From NCBI GenBank assembly GCA_033296885.1, contig MU863948.1, forward strand, positions 62,001 through 126,000: a stretch of DNA of 64,000 nt, written 5' to 3'. This DNA is from Triangularia verruculosa. Taxonomy: Eukaryota > Ascomycota > Sordariomycetes > Sordariales > Podosporaceae. Shown here piece by piece: positions 54,785 to 64,000 of this stretch. Every line of letters begins with the position of its first letter. The first letter of the stretch is position 1. Made by a program: the position numbers and the translations under genes. The notes below the pieces were generated by a model. That model was not told the DNA's origin and made no database searches. It was given only the letters and a program-made list of their open reading frames with translations.

Positions 54785-55941
54785 ATAGACCGGACAGGAC
54801 AATAGGGTGGGTTGGTTTTATTGGACAAACGGGCTTGGTGACATGTTGGATGAGCTCCTTTATAGACTTCTTGGGAATCTGAACTTTGTTTAAGCTAGTT
54901 GGTATCTGATTTTTGCTGCACACATTGGTCACGATTCTGGAACCTCTCGCTCAGACAATCAAGCATCTGGAAGTGTCACAACCTCGAAGCAAATCTAGGT
55001 TTTGTGACGCGAAACTCAGCAAATGCTGGCCAGCAAGCTCTCACACTGAGTGAAATATTCCGCCTTACGGACACACTGCGTCTCGGAGAGGGCCAGTCAA
55101 ACGCTAAGAACTGACGTAACATTGAGAGTTTGCTCCTCAGTCATGACTGTTGACCGGTGATAGCGAAGAGGTCAGGAGCGGGCTTCGGGTGAAGCTCTGT
55201 CCCATGCTAGAATAAATGAACATACTATGAGAAGCCAGCGTTTCATCACCCTAGGTATGTTTCTGTCATTTGATGAAGTGTCGCATTTGACACACTGTCG
55301 AGGGCGTGGCAATGCATAACGTGGGGCCCAGAAGCAGCCCGACTGACTGGTCGAGGCTGAAGCACCAGGGGGTCAGGGTTCAGGGGGTCAGGGGTTCAGG
55401 GGTTCAGCTAAATTCAACGACAGTGAAAGTCGCCCGCTCTTCATTGAAGTAGTCTACATCTTACCCTAACAAATCTATCTCTAGCCAAACATTATACCTA
55501 CCTCGATGTAAATATGGAAAACCACGAGAATTTTATGGGCAATGTTGCTTGGCGCATGGTTTCGGACTTTATATCCGCTGTCTTTGGGCTGACGCCAAGC
55601 AACACATTGGTGCCATTTTTCTCTGCCGAGATAAAATTAGGGGTCCAGATTGGCCCGTTGCTCTTCCAAAACCCACTTGCTGATGTCCAGAACTTGTGCC
55701 GCCGCTACACCCCATTAGGACAGGGGGGAGGCGCAGGGCAATCTCGTCCTGTTCTGCCTGGGTCGCGGAATCCTCCCCTCCTTCTTTCACCTCTGCCGCC
55801 CTCGACCGCGTTTTCGCGCACCTTGCAAAAAAGTCCTTGCGAGGGATTCGGTACTCGACGGCGAAGAGGGAGGCGGAACCAGTATCGGCGACTTTCGTTA
55901 ACTTCCATCCGAATCGACGAGGTATATACCAAGGGGAAAAT
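54785..55941. other. intergenic region
   Basis: Contains the TTCAGGGG-type array at 55367-55407. The frame of the following glycosyltransferase is open upstream to 55696 but has no ATG before 55942. Nothing else supported. Confidence 0.45.
55367..55407 (+). repeat. TTCAGGGG / GTCAGGGG mini-repeat
   Basis: Five imperfect 7-9-nt units (AGGGGGTC, AGGGTTC, AGGGGGTC, AGGGGTTC, AGGGGTTC). Nearly the same end, GGGGTTCAGCT, occurs at the 14285-14307 array. Confidence 0.8.
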
Positions 55942-57363
55942 ATGGCTATCAACCGGGCATGGCCGGCCGACGGCCTACGTGCTTTTTCGAACCGTCCTCA
56001 TCCAGTTCCGACTAGGTTTTGGATTATCAGTTTAGCAGCCATTTTCGTCGTCGCGTTGCTTTTTATCGGCCACCAATCTGAAAGCCTGCCGTCGATACCT
56101 TCTCTGAAAAAGGAACCAGAGCAAGCTCAACCCCCCGTGCCTCCACCGCCAGCGCCCAACTCGCCGCCAAAGGGTCCGGCGAAGGGTTATGATCCACAAG
56201 AGTTTGACGTCGACGAAAATGGGCTGAGGATTTGGGTGCCTCCGAATATGGACGCCCTCGTTCACGGAGTTCACGCCTCAGACGGCATCAAGAGAAAGCC
56301 AACCTACCCGTTAAACCCATTCCCGCAAACACCAATGGTCTCGCCTGTGGAAGACAACCGACCACGCCCATGGCTCGGCGCCGTCATCTGCTCGGCCTGG
56401 GACATCAAGCGACGCATGCTGATCCGGTACACCTGGATGAAGATGTTCAAGGACGTCCCGATGGACCAACGCTTCGTCATCTCCAACCCCGGCCCGGACT
56501 GGCAAGCCGTCATCCAGCAAGAGAACGCCACCTACGGCGACATGATCGTCCTCGACCACCTCCAGGAAGACGACTTCACCGCCAACACGGTCAAAACCGT
56601 CGAGTTCTACCGCTGGCTATCGGAGAAATCCCCGGTCAAGTACGAGTTCGTCTCCAAAATGGACACCGACCTCTGGGTCAACGCCCGCGGGTACTGGGAC
56701 CGCCAGGTCCTCCCTCGTCTGGACGTCATCAAGTCTGCCGACGGCAACACAACCACGGGTTACAAAGCCAACGTCAACTTCACCACCATCGGCCAGTTCT
56801 ACTACGACTCGTATCATCGCAGCACGTTTCCCCACGGCGCCATCTACACCGTCACCTGGGACATCGTCACCCTCCTCCCCAAACTCCAGGACAAATTCCA
56901 CGTCACCGCCGGCGAAGACGTGACCATGGCCTGGCTGCTCATGAAAGGGCAGCAGAAAGTGACCCTGGCTGTCCTCTCCCAGGAAGAAAAGTTTGAGTTC
57001 GACCACAAGGACACTCGGCCTGGCGAACGCACGCCCTGGGCGAGAAAAGGGACGGATGTCACTTCGTCTTGGCATGCGATGTATGGCAGTGAGATTCTGG
57101 CTATTCACCAGCTGAAGAAGGATGATGACTGGTTGATGGTGGCGGCGTGCTTTGATGAGAAGGGGATCAAGGAGATGCCGCCGTATCCGGACAAGGAGCC
57201 GGAGGACAAGGGGGAGAAGCCGGGGTATCCGAGGCCGTTTTGGACGCAGATCCCGAACGACTTTTGGGAGACGGATGTGGATGGGACGTTGTTGTGTAAT
57301 GGCATTTGGAAGCTGGAGCCGGGGGTGGGGAGGGATATGAAGAAGATAGAGGGTGGGAATTAG
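55942..57363 (+). CDS. GT31-type (beta-1,3-galactosyltransferase-like) type II membrane glycosyltransferase, 473 aa
   Basis: Single exon; ATG 55942 gives a short basic cytosolic end, then one anchor helix (FWIISLAAIFVVALLFIGH, about 27-46) and a Pro-rich stem (QPPVPPPPAPNSPPKGP). The catalytic domain begins near residue 140: GAVICSAWDIKRRMLIRYTW, a match to the RR..IR.TW block of Galactosyl_T enzymes. The DxD metal/nucleotide-sugar motif is KMDTDLW with D241 and D243. The late acidic motif GEDVTMAWLL corresponds to the conserved ED-x-G/M block. Predicted to act in the Golgi lumen on glycans; donor and acceptor are unknown, and GT31 in fungi is poorly characterised. The frame runs open upstream, but no Met precedes this one. 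Third positions change from C-rich to G-rich near 57070. Confidence 0.85.
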   Translation: MAINRAWPADGLRAFSNRPHPVPTRFWIISLAAIFVVALLFIGHQSESLPSIPSLKKEPEQAQPPVPPPPAPNSPPKGPAKGYDPQEFDVDENGLRIWVPPNMDALVHGVHASDGIKRKPTYPLNPFPQTPMVSPVEDNRPRPWLGAVICSAWDIKRRMLIRYTWMKMFKDVPMDQRFVISNPGPDWQAVIQQENATYGDMIVLDHLQEDDFTANTVKTVEFYRWLSEKSPVKYEFVSKMDTDLWVNARGYWDRQVLPRLDVIKSADGNTTTGYKANVNFTTIGQFYYDSYHRSTFPHGAIYTVTWDIVTLLPKLQDKFHVTAGEDVTMAWLLMKGQQKVTLAVLSQEEKFEFDHKDTRPGERTPWARKGTDVTSSWHAMYGSEILAIHQLKKDDDWLMVAACFDEKGIKEMPPYPDKEPEDKGEKPGYPRPFWTQIPNDFWETDVDGTLLCNGIWKLEPGVGRDMKKIEGGN

Positions 57364-58162
57364 CATTTCTCAGGATCTAGAGGGATTTATAAATTTAATG
57401 TATATAGTAGCTAGGTATTGTATTTCGTTTTGGGTTACTGGGTATTAGGGGTCTGTTTAGGTTGGAAACGAGGAGTTGCAGGGCGAAAAGGCGTGTGGAA
57501 AAGCCAATGAGGAGCTGCATAGGTGTTGGATTTGTGGGAGGGCGAGGGTCTTGTTTTTGGATAAGGACCGGACATAGAGAATTGTAATACGAAAATATAG
57601 TAAAATTTCTCATAGCGACGAGTTCCGGGTCATGATGGCAGCAGTTTGACTCTTTATGAAGACTGTGAATCACAAGTGTGAGAGCAGGCCCGAGATTGTG
57701 TTGGGTACCGCCAGCCTCCTGAGAAGCCTGGCCTCCCTCCTGCCCATTTGTTGGATGCTCATCGTGGACAGATTGGCCAGAACTCTCTGCGTCAAGTCTT
57801 GCGGGTTAAATGCAATTCGGCGCGCTGCAGTGATAACTGTTCGTGGGTTACACAACATGTCGCCCTCGGGCAATTGCCAAGAAGATGCACCTTCCGAAGA
57901 GCTAGATCAAATTTGTGCCCAATTTGTGGCTTCCCGAGTCGGCCTGACGTTCCCCGCACCTCTTGTCTCACTCCTACTCTTCGATACTTCAACCGTGTTG
58001 TGGTCCCTTCTCTTCAACCTTCTCGAGTGCAAGCGGTCAGCCGCAATTCTTGATTTCTGTAACATTGCCACATTCCGGCCTGTTGTTTTTAAGGACCTTC
58101 TGGCCTGGGCAGCCTGGAACTGCCCATCCATCTCTTAGTAGTGAGACACCTGCTCTTGGACA
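57364..58162. other. intergenic region
   Basis: 3' flank of the glycosyltransferase and promoter of the NACHT gene. A 160-codon open frame at 57656-58138 has no recognisable content and is not called. Confidence 0.45.
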
Positions 58163-61100
58163 ATGGATCCGATTTCCGCCTTCGCGTTGGCCGTCAATGT
58201 TCTGTCTACGGTTGAAATTGCCGCGAAGACGGGCAAAACACTATGGGAGCTCTACAAATCGACTTCCGGCTTCACCAAGGAGACGGAAGACCTTATCTCT
58301 GCAATGCAACAACTCGATGCGACACTCGTCGAGCTTTCTGCACCCACCCTTGAGCTCAACGCCTCGACAAAGACAGCTGCACATAAGTGCTCTCAAGCCA
58401 TCAAGGAGATTAGAATCATCATCGACAGGTGCCAAGTCCAGAAACAATCGTCAGCTCTCAGTTCCTTCAAAGCTAAAGTCAAAACCACCAAGCAGAAAAC
58501 AAAGCTCCAAGATTTGCAAAACCAGCTCGAGAAGTGGACCGCTCAACTGAGAATTGCGCTTGCAATTGCCACCAAGTAAGGACTTTGCAGAACTCTGCGT
58601 TGGGAACTACTTGTTGACCATTTGTTTAGGAGCGATATCACGCGGATGAAGCAGTTGCTTGAGGCCTCAGAGGTTCACCTGAGAGACTTCATTCCTAAGC
58701 TGGATACAATCAATCAAGAACTCACCAAGCTTGACGAAAACACGGGACTTCTGCGGATGCTCAAGGATGTGTTGTGTGTGTCGGAAGCGTCCTTGGAGGC
58801 CATGAACCAGGTCGCCATTCTTCGTGCCCTACAACCAGCTACCGCTGACATGCGATTTGAGGATGTCAAGGACCCGGCCAGCGATACATTTCGGTGGATT
58901 CTTGACCCCGATGAGGTTTACAGCACATCCGAGTTCATACTCCTCTGAGGATTCTAATAGTGACTTTGAGGATTCTGATAGTGTCACATCTGTCTCTGCA
59001 GATTCTGATACGTCCGAGGAAAACGCAGAACGGCAAGAGGTTTCACGCCATTTTATTGAATGGCTAAAAACGGGATCTGGCCTATTTCACATCGCTGGGA
59101 AACCTGGAGCTGGCAAGTCAACGTTGATGAAGTACCTGGCAACCCACTCCACAACTCGAAGCCATCTGGAGTCATGGGCCGCTCATGGTTCGCCCAACAG
59201 ACAACTTATTCTCTCGCGTTTTTTCTTCTGGAAACTGGGGAATTACGAACAAAAAACGATGCGTGGTTTGTTTAGGGGGATTGTGTACGACATTCTCAAG
59301 GAGAATGCCTCGGTAGCCAAGATTTTGTTTCCCGAACACTGGGCCCCGAAGCGATATGCGACATTTACCTCAGCACACTCTGGGCAACCGCGCATTTCAG
59401 AGGCGCAGATCAGGGCCGCTTTCAATAAGCTGTTCACAGATCAAGAGATACTCGGCCAATTTAGGATTTGTCTTTTTATCGACGGGCTGGACGAATTCGA
59501 AGAACCTACCCAGTCCCTGTGGGATTTCTGTACGAAATTGAACAGCTGGGCAGAGTCTGAACATGTCAAGCTTTGTGTTTCGAGTCGTGAAGAAACACCG
59601 ATACTTGAAGCACTATCTTTGGCACAACGCATTACTCTACATACCCTGACGAGAGCTGATGTGAGCAAACTGGTCCGCAGCCGGCTTAACTCTAATAGCT
59701 CATTTCAGCGCTATACAAGCGAGGAAAGATCACGGGTTCGATGGTTGATTGTGGGAAATGCCGCCGGGGTTTTTCTATGGGTGGTGCTTCTACTGAAGCT
59801 TGTAGAGGAGGAACTTGCAAGCCAGACAGCAACGTTCCGATCTCTGTGTCGTCTTATCGAAACAGCGCCAACTGAACTGGATGATTTCTTCAAGAGGATT
59901 TTCGACAGCATTCCCAAGCACCATCGGCGGGGAGCATATTACGTCTTCGCCCTACTGTTAAGACGCTGGGGATACTGCGTGAGAGGTGATGGCTCTCAGA
60001 AGTCTAATGGCGGATACTTCGGGGACCTATCGCTGATCGGACTTTCCTACATCCTGGGCGTGTTCGCCGACTGTGAAAGTAGTCATAGGAACACGCATCT
60101 TGCTTCCCCAGTCCGCCCATGTGACGATGAGAACGAGTACCGCGAGCGGGAATTAACAACCACATTGAGGCTGCAGAGTTGGTGCAGGGGTCTTGTCGAG
60201 ACCAGACACTCAGACGGGATTCAAGCGGTGGTATTCACACATCGATCGGTGTCCGACTTCTTATGCAGCGAATTGTGGAGGTTCGCGTCTGACTGGTGTA
60301 TTGATGACAACTGGGTTGCGGAGGGCATCCTCACCGTCCATCTGGGAGAGCTCAACGCATTCAGAGTCGAATGCACGGGGCCCGTGGAGAAGGACAGCTC
60401 ATCCCATTTCGAAAACATGCACATACGGCTGACCGCAGTAATAAGCTGCATTGCGCAAACTACAAGATTCATACCGGCCCCACCGGTATCCCGTATATTT
60501 ACCCTACTAGATCAGATTGACACTAATATAGCTCCGGATCGGGCTACAATCTGCAATCCCTTGTTTGCATGGTCCTGGTGGCTTTCGCTGCCGCCCATAT
60601 ATGTTATGGCTTTGGATTCCGAGGTTCCTCTTACAGACTATTTAATGTGGAAGATCACGAACTCCGAATTTCTGCAGAATTGCTTCACTCGACTATCACT
60701 GTTCGCTTCTATTGTCAGCTCCATCCGTTCCAGGTTGGATTCCTGGACCAGGTTCGACGTTTCACTGGCTTTGAAAACATTGCTAGAAAGCGGTATCTCT
60801 CCAAACATTACATATCCTTACTTCCTAAAGAGACACGAGCAATCATTCACCATAACAGAGTGGCACGACTATCTCAATTCAAGTGCTGACCGGAATGACT
60901 TTGCGATTGAAGCTCCATCACCCTGGAGGGAAACCCTCAGTGCTCTTGTTGCTTACATCGCCACCTCCCGAAAAGGCAGCATTCGTGAGTCAGTATGGAA
61001 TGAGTTTGAAGTCTGGCTCCAGTTTGGGGCGCAAATTCCAGCTGAAATCCTCGTGATCCTATCAAGTGATCAACGTGGCATTGTTTTCACGGTTGGGTTT

Positions 61101-61634
61101 CAATTTCCCAAAGAGAAAGCTCAGATTGCTCCGAATCCTTTCGAGTGGATTTTCAAAGGCTCCGAGAAAGCACTGACCGTCTATTTACAAAACCTCAAAA
61201 GTACGACCTTGAGCAGCATGATCAAGTGGCACCAGCCCCATAATATGGCTACGCTTCTGAACTATACAGACCCAGTGAGCGCTCTGGCAAGAGACTCACA
61301 GGAGTGGAAACCCCCTCCATTTGACAGGTCCCTAACGCGTGTGCTGCGGGGAGTGGAGATGTCATGGTCGAACTTCATTTCTGAATCTGTACAGGAGCAC
61401 CTTGTCGAGGCTAACGAGAAATATTTTGATAATAATTGGATCTACAATGTATCTTGGAGCAAAAGTCTTCGCAAATGGATCTGCGACGGCCCTCAGCCAT
61501 ACTGGGACGATGATCTTGAGGAATGGGTTCTCAAGGAGTGTAAGCACGACCCCGAGGAAAGACAAACATTGCGGCTTGAAGAGCAAGGAGGAGATGTGGA
61601 TAGTATTGACGACCTTTGTATGAAAAGTCTGTGA
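58163..61634 (+). CDS. NACHT-domain STAND protein with apparent frameshift
   Basis: Exon 1 58163-58575, intron 58576-58629 (GTAAGG...TTTAG, phase 2), then coding to 58948, where the frame stops. The NACHT part is open in the next frame up to 61634. The N-terminal helical domain (MDPISAFALAVNVLSTVEIA, then LWELYKSTSGFTKETEDL) is typical of fungal STAND proteins and ends FRWILDPDEVYS. The shifted part carries a Ser/Asp repeat, Walker A GKPGAGKST (59097-59123), Walker B LFIDGLDEFEE (59472-59504), and a downstream VVFTHRSVSDFL block seen in the fungal region after NACHT. No WD, ankyrin or TPR repeats follow. Family role: nucleotide-dependent signalling in non-self recognition or cell death. No convincing intron joins the frames with matching phase, so this is a mutated allele, a sequence error in the repeat, or a gene with unusual processing. 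Confidence 0.8.
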
Positions 61635-62885
61635 GAAATGAAAGCTTTAAAGAAAAGCTAATAAGGAAGCTATGGAAGAAAACGGCATCTGGCGATGGCC
61701 GAAGTCTAGAAAATCAGATAAATAAGCTGGGAAACGAAGGGGGTCAATAAATGTGCGTGTTATCTCTTCTTGTTAATGACGCTGGTGAATTCAATTATTG
61801 ACTCCTTGTTATGCTGAAGTAAACCTAGAGTCATGATTTGTGAAGCCATGCGCTACGTGAGGGTGTTCTGATTGCCTACCTAAGGTGACCAAGTCTGCAA
61901 GACTTGATCGCTGAGTGAAACAAAATCAAGGTACCTAGCGACAGACGATGCCGCGTGCTACTCGGGGGAAGGTGCCTCTAAGGGTTGAAAGCATGGGAGA
62001 AGGGTGACGTTGGGTCATAATTTACACTACCAAGACAACGCAAAACTCGGCTTTTGGGCTATCTTACCTGGTATGCTTTTTGATGTTTGTATATTGTTCA
62101 GCATAAACACAAGCTGCAGAATTTCTTGTTGAGCTTGGAGCACACGCAGTTATTATTGATGCATAGGTACGGAATCTGAACTGTTGATATTGACTACATA
62201 CAAGAGAGCCTTGTCAAAGGGTATACAAAGGCCAAAAACTTACATGTGAAGCAACCAATTCCACCTGCCCAGCTCCCTTCTACTGCACCTACATGCGACA
62301 CACTGAAATGCACCTCGATGAGCTGTCCTAATGACGGGAGCCTTGTCATCGACGCCTGAAATAGCTTCTTGCTTCACATATAGTTGGGCACCCGTACCTA
62401 CGCTGTTCCTGTGTCCACAATGAGGCTGTGGCACACAGTTCCGGGCTGCAAGTATGTAATGCCCTCCAAGAACAAACACTTCACTGATTGACTCAGTTTG
62501 TATTTTCTCGCACAGCACCAAAGTGGCAGCGGCCCAGATCCCTCATGGGCTGACCATAGGTAGGTAAGCAAGGTGGCCTATCCCAGAGGCCCAGCCTGAC
62601 GATGCTAGCAATATTGACATATTTGACAGTGCACATGCCGAAGCCCAAATCCAACGGCTCTGACAGGCAGAAATCACCAACGAAAGTGCAAAAACATGAT
62701 TCCACACTAGGTTCCCATCATCCGCCATCAGGGTCGTACCAGCCCTACAAACCTTGAACACCTTCATAAACCACCCTCAGCCCTACTATGGCCACTACCA
62801 CCCTTCAAGACTTCATGAACCGCCCCTTCAACTCCCCTTACCTCTTCCCTTACCCACCACCCCCTTCCTTTATTTCCTCAATGCC
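61635..62885. other. 1.25-kb intergenic region
   Basis: 3' flank of the NACHT gene and upstream region of the last gene. An AGGTAGGTAAG patch lies near 62561. An ATG at 62788 opens an 85-codon Pro/Ser-rich frame (to 63045) overlapping the next gene; it could be an upstream frame in its leader. Confidence 0.45.
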
Positions 62886-63641
62886 ATGCCCAAACTCCTC
62901 TCCGTCTACAAACGCCCCTGGGAGTCCTTTCGACCCTGGGCAATCCCCTGGAAACCCCTCCCCAAAACCGCCCTTCAGACTGCCCCCAAACAAGACGACG
63001 ACAAGAACCTCGTCACCAATGACCTCCCCGAAGTCCGTCCCCTAGACCTCTTGATCGTCTACCACCCCGACCGCCAACTAGACAAAGAAGTCGCCTCGGC
63101 GCGTGTCTCCTCCCAGTCTCCATCTCCATCTCCCTCCCCATCTCCCTCCCGCTCCCCCGAACCCCCTCAGCACAATGGCAACAACCAGAACAAGAAGAAT
63201 GAGAGCCCCTGGCGCCGCCACCGCATCCTCGTCCTCGCAATAGCCATCATCCTCGCCGGCGCGACGATCTCAGGCGCAATTGTAGCCGGGTTCATCGCCA
63301 CCAGGCCACAGCAAAACCAAGTCGTGCAGGGTGGGGATGGAGATGGTGATAACGATCAGTGAGTACCTAAACACCCTATTTCTGCTATCGATCGCCAAAC
63401 TGGGTGTTAACATGACAGAAACAGATACATCTACCCAGGCCTTTCTACCCTTCCTCTGATCGTCACCAGGACTATTAGAGGGACAGCCACGACGAGGACG
63501 TTGACCAAGACAAGAACCCGAACGCAGACCCCCCGGGCAAGGTCGACTTCCGCTGGTTTTGATGTGGTAGTCACGACTCCTGCGCTTGGAGTGGGCATTG
63601 AAGGGGGGAGTGTCGTGCCCGTTGAGACTGCGATCGTGTAA
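62886..63641 (+). CDS. single-pass membrane protein with Ser/Pro and Thr-rich segments, about 229 aa
   Basis: Exons 62886-63358 and 63425-63641; intron 63359-63424 (GTGAGT donor, GAAACAG acceptor, phase 2). The N-terminal ~100 residues are hydrophilic with a PSPSPSPSPSR repeat, then basic NKKNESPWRRHR, one transmembrane helix (RILVLAIAIILAGATISGAI, about 113-138) and GFIATR. Exon 2 encodes a Thr/Arg-rich stretch (TIRGTATTRTLTKTRTRTQT) and a hydrophobic end (VVVTTPALGVGIEGG). The positive residues before the helix predict N-in/C-out, making the Thr-rich tail extracellular and possibly O-glycosylated. I do not recognise a family. The start is uncertain: the frame is open upstream without an ATG, and another ATG in a different frame lies at 62788. 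Confidence 0.6.
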
Positions 63642-64000
63642 GAAGCCAAACGCGTCTGGTGGTCCTGAGGGACGCGGAATCATTGCCGTCAGCAGTCAAA
63701 GCGACCAGACGTACAATAAACTGTGCCAGCAAGGAGCTGAAGTATACAAGCGAATGTCATCATAGCCAATATATACATCGCGTCAACCGTCCTCAAGCGG
63801 TGACTGACTGTCGTATATACATACATAGCCCTCCCTCATCCCATTCCAACATCAGCCAAGCCAGCCAGTCAGCACCAGCCAGCAATGGCGCGTAGCAGGC
63901 ACCTCTTCTTCTCTTCATTAAATTACAATTGTTCGGGACGCCAATTCCATCCATTGTCGTCGCACAAACATGATATTAAACGCCCTCACACCTCATGAAA
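63642..64000. other. gene-free right edge
   Basis: 3' flank of the last gene. A 78-codon open frame (63659-63895) has no recognisable content. Confidence 0.4.

Noticed and set aside
57656..58138. 160-codon open frame before the NACHT gene
   Set aside because: No domain, signal or plausible composition; it overlaps other open frames and sits where the NACHT promoter is expected.
58911..58990. Introns joining the two NACHT frames
   Set aside because: The 45-nt candidate (GTTTAC to AATAG) has the wrong phase, and the 67-nt candidate (GTGGAT) deletes the conserved FRWILDP block and uses a poor donor.
62788..63045. 85-codon Pro/Ser-rich frame as a separate gene
   Set aside because: It overlaps the membrane-protein exon in another frame and has low complexity; it may be an upstream frame in the leader at most.

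Overview
The window is nuclear DNA from a filamentous ascomycete, most likely a sordariomycete near Sordariales. Genes have short introns (mostly 53-86 nt, with GT donors, CTAAC/CTGAC-like branch sites and CAG/TAG acceptors). Several families are typical of Pezizomycotina: HET domain, NACHT STAND protein, RTA1-like, CFEM-like, DUF1996, Zn2Cys6. Two intron-containing tRNA genes are present. No bacterial-type operon, CRISPR array, rRNA gene or intact transposon was seen. Splice sites below were worked out by hand from reading-frame continuity and are predictions.

Layout. 0.3-4.3 kb: an F-box gene and a HET-domain gene, head to head over 200 bp. 4.6 kb: tRNA-Glu(CUC). 5.3-14.3 kb: a small secreted Cys-rich protein, a PAP2 lipid phosphatase-like membrane protein, an SLC1-type acidic amino acid/dicarboxylate transporter and a five-exon FAD monooxygenase, then tRNA-Lys(CUU). 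15.9-20.3 kb: a CFEM-like membrane-anchored protein and a 1062-residue membrane protein with an N-terminal zinc ribbon. 21.6-32.5 kb: five unnamed coiled-coil genes that share a short YIxxLE signature, with a CorA-like membrane protein among them. 32.6-33.8 kb: a divergent protein kinase. 35.3-39.1 kb: a PMC1-type Ca2+-ATPase. 40.2-41.8 kb: a secreted DUF1996 protein. About 4 kb without a recognisable gene follows. 45.7-50.6 kb: a membrane-tethered hexapeptide acetyltransferase tail to tail with a phosphoketolase. 51.0-54.8 kb: a Zn2Cys6 regulator divergent from an RTA1-like gene. 55.9-57.4 kb: a GT31-type glycosyltransferase. 58.2-61.6 kb: a NACHT gene with an apparent frameshift. 62.9-63.6 kb: a single-pass membrane protein.

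The genes read as ordinary individually transcribed units, not one pathway. Shared themes are self/non-self recognition (HET, NACHT), secretion and cell surface (Cys-rich protein, CFEM-like, DUF1996, GT31), membrane transport and Ca2+ sequestration, and acetyl-phosphate/acetyl-CoA chemistry. The observations I rate highest are the clustered YIxxLE coiled-coil family and the abrupt switches in synonymous third-base preference within single exons of many genes.
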